Shown here: positions 38,474-39,888 of the stretch, piece after piece
How the letters are laid out: every line of letters begins with the position of its first letter
How positions within the stretch are numbered: position 1 is the first letter of the stretch
NCBI GenBank assembly: GCA_051653685.1
Contig: JBOFWQ010000165.1
Span: 1 to 39,888, forward strand
Reading direction: 5' to 3'
Source of the DNA: Faucicola sp937889485
Lineage (GTDB): Bacteria; Pseudomonadota; Gammaproteobacteria; Pseudomonadales; Moraxellaceae
Length of the DNA: 39,888 bases
Position numbers and translations under genes: made by a program
The notes under the pieces: model-generated
What the model saw: the letters and a program-made list of their open reading frames with translations, nothing else
The model's database searches: none
Told to the model about the DNA's origin: nothing

Positions 38474-39888
38474 ATGTCAAAAGTCCGCACCCGTATTGCC
38501 CCAAGCCCCACAGGCTTTCCCCATGTTGGTACTGCCTACATTGCGCTATTTAACCTTGCCTTTGCCAAAGCCCATGGCGGTGAGTTTATTTTGCGTATCG
38601 AAGACACCGACCAAACGCGCTCAACCGCGCAATCTGAAAAAATGATTTTGGACGCGCTGCGCTGGGTGGGGCTTGACTGGTCAGAAGGTCCTGACGTGGG
38701 CGGCGCACACGCCCCGTACCGCCAAAGCGAGCGTAAAGACATCTATAAGCGATACGCCCAAGAACTGCTAGACAAAGGGCATGCGTTTCGCTGCTTTTGT
38801 ACCCCAGATGAGCTTGACCAAATGCGCGGCGAGCAAATGGCGCGCGGTGAAACCCCAAAATATGACGGTCGCTATGCCAAGCTATCTCGTGAAGAATCGG
38901 ATAAACTCGTTGCCGAGGGCAAACCATTCGTCATCCGTATGCATGTCCCTGCTGAAGGCGTGTGCAAGTTTAATGATATGCTACGCGGTGAGGTTGAGAT
39001 TCCGTGGTCACAGGTCGATATGCAGGTGCTACTCAAAACAGACGGCTTGCCAACCTATCACCTAGCCAACGTGGTGGATGATCATTTGATGCAGATTACC
39101 CATGTCATTCGTGGTGAGGAGTGGATTAATTCAGCGCCCAAGCATCAGCTACTCTACAAATATTTTGGCTGGGACATGCCTGTACTTTGCCACATGCCAC
39201 TGCTGCGTAACCCCGATAAATCCAAACTCTCAAAACGCAAAAACCCCACTTCTATCACCTACTACCGCGATGCAGGGGTATTGCCAGAAGCCTTGCTCAA
39301 CTACTTGGGGCGTATGGGTTATTCAATGCCCGATGAAGCAGAAAAATTTAGCCTAAATGAAATGATTGAAAGTTTTGATATCAAGCGCGTGTCGTTGGGG
39401 GGTCCGATTTTTGATGTGGAAAAACTTACTTGGCTTAACGGTGAATGGCTGCGTTCATTGACGCCTGATGAGTTAAAAACCAAAATCTTGGATTGGGCAA
39501 ATGACAGCGACAAGCTTGCCGCCATTGCCAAAGCCATCCAGCCACGCATTAACTTGTTGTCGGATGCCGTGAACTGGTCAGGGTTTTATTTTCAAAACCT
39601 GCCAACCATCAGCGAATCTGACTTTGAGCATAAAGTGCTATCCACTGAGCAGACCCTTGAGATTTTGCAGTTGGCGCAGTGGCAGCTAGAAATCATGCCC
39701 GCATGGACAGAAGACAATATTGTCGCCGTGCTATCAGGGTTGGCAGGAGAGATGGGAGTTAAATTAAGAGACTTTATGTCACCGTTTTTTATTGCCATTG
39801 CAGGCTCAAAATCGTCCACCCCTGTGATGAACTCGATGTATCTGATAGGCGCGGACATGACCTTGCAGCGCCTGCGCCATGCCATAGA
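38474..39888 (+). CDS. gltX: glutamyl-tRNA synthetase, 3' end outside window
   Basis: A class I aminoacyl-tRNA synthetase that charges tRNA-Glu. The ATG at 38474 opens SKVRTRIAPSPTG, then FPHVGT gives the HIGH-type motif; RIEDTDQTRS is the glutamate-binding stretch. DKSKLSKRKNPTS is the KMSKS-type motif. About 471 codons lie inside the window and the frame is open to its last base, close to the usual 465-505 residue length, so only a short tail is missing. tRNA-Glu, its substrate, lies 1.1 kb upstream on the other strand. The ribosome site is weak (GAGA). Confidence 0.97.
   Translation, partial: MSKVRTRIAPSPTGFPHVGTAYIALFNLAFAKAHGGEFILRIEDTDQTRSTAQSEKMILDALRWVGLDWSEGPDVGGAHAPYRQSERKDIYKRYAQELLDKGHAFRCFCTPDELDQMRGEQMARGETPKYDGRYAKLSREESDKLVAEGKPFVIRMHVPAEGVCKFNDMLRGEVEIPWSQVDMQVLLKTDGLPTYHLANVVDDHLMQITHVIRGEEWINSAPKHQLLYKYFGWDMPVLCHMPLLRNPDKSKLSKRKNPTSITYYRDAGVLPEALLNYLGRMGYSMPDEAEKFSLNEMIESFDIKRVSLGGPIFDVEKLTWLNGEWLRSLTPDELKTKILDWANDSDKLAAIAKAIQPRINLLSDAVNWSGFYFQNLPTISESDFEHKVLSTEQTLEILQLAQWQLEIMPAWTEDNIVAVLSGLAGEMGVKLRDFMSPFFIAIAGSKSSTPVMNSMYLIGADMTLQRLRHAI

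Noticed and set aside
1..39888. CRISPR array, rRNA, insertion sequence or prophage integrase
   Set aside because: No regularly spaced identical repeats, no transposase or integrase motifs, and no rRNA sequence were found on reading both strands.

Overview
The window reads as a piece of chromosome from a gammaproteobacterium of the Moraxellaceae type (Moraxella/Psychrobacter-like). The inference rests on moderate GC with AT-rich intergenic gaps, the AlgZ/AlgR-type regulatory pair, an APH-fold homoserine kinase as in pseudomonads and relatives, scattered his genes, and the rpsP-rimM-trmD-rplS, hemC-hemD and folA-thyA-lgt gene orders. The genus is not proven by anything I can read. No rRNA, insertion sequence, integrase or CRISPR array was seen.

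Region 1 (1-5900) is the most accessory part. It holds the end of a DMT/EamA exporter, a cytosolic-looking right-handed beta-helix protein with about 11 repeats, and a tight three-gene surface-polysaccharide cassette: an EcbF/BcbF-type HAD phosphatase, a nucleotidyltransferase-kinase fusion, and a second sugar-nucleotidyltransferase-like protein. A WavE-type glycosyltransferase converges on the cassette, and the two opposing genes share one CTAG for their stop codons. The plausible joint task is to make and attach an activated sugar or alcohol-phosphate group on capsule or LPS.

Region 2 (5900-10350) has an ABC exporter overlapping an alpha/beta hydrolase, then hisA with a small secreted protein downstream. 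Region 3 (10350-14400) has the Na+/H+ antiporter nhaD and the ribosomal operon rpsP-rimM-trmD-rplS, with structured leaders before rpsP and rplS. Region 4 (14400-20340) runs argH-yggX on the minus strand, divergent from an AlgZ-like sensor whose ATP-binding domain looks degenerate, then algR and hemC-hemD.

Region 5 (20300-29920) contains mutY, a dienelactone hydrolase, a YcgN-type Cys-cluster protein, corC-lnt, an Ala/Thr-rich membrane-anchored protein, folA-thyA-lgt, an excalibur-domain protein and hisF. Lnt and Lgt, both lipoprotein-processing enzymes, lie about 2 kb apart on opposite strands. Region 6 (30000-37210) has thrB translationally linked to a class II glutamine amidotransferase and to a Schlafen-AlbA/RecG-C-like regulator, then an HDAC-family deacetylase, a class V aminotransferase, a YchJ protein and a YdjM-type membrane protein. 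Region 7 (37300-39888) has a minus-strand tRNA-Ala(GGC)-tRNA-Glu(TTC) operon with a near-consensus promoter and an intrinsic terminator, a DedA protein, and gltX, which runs off the window end.
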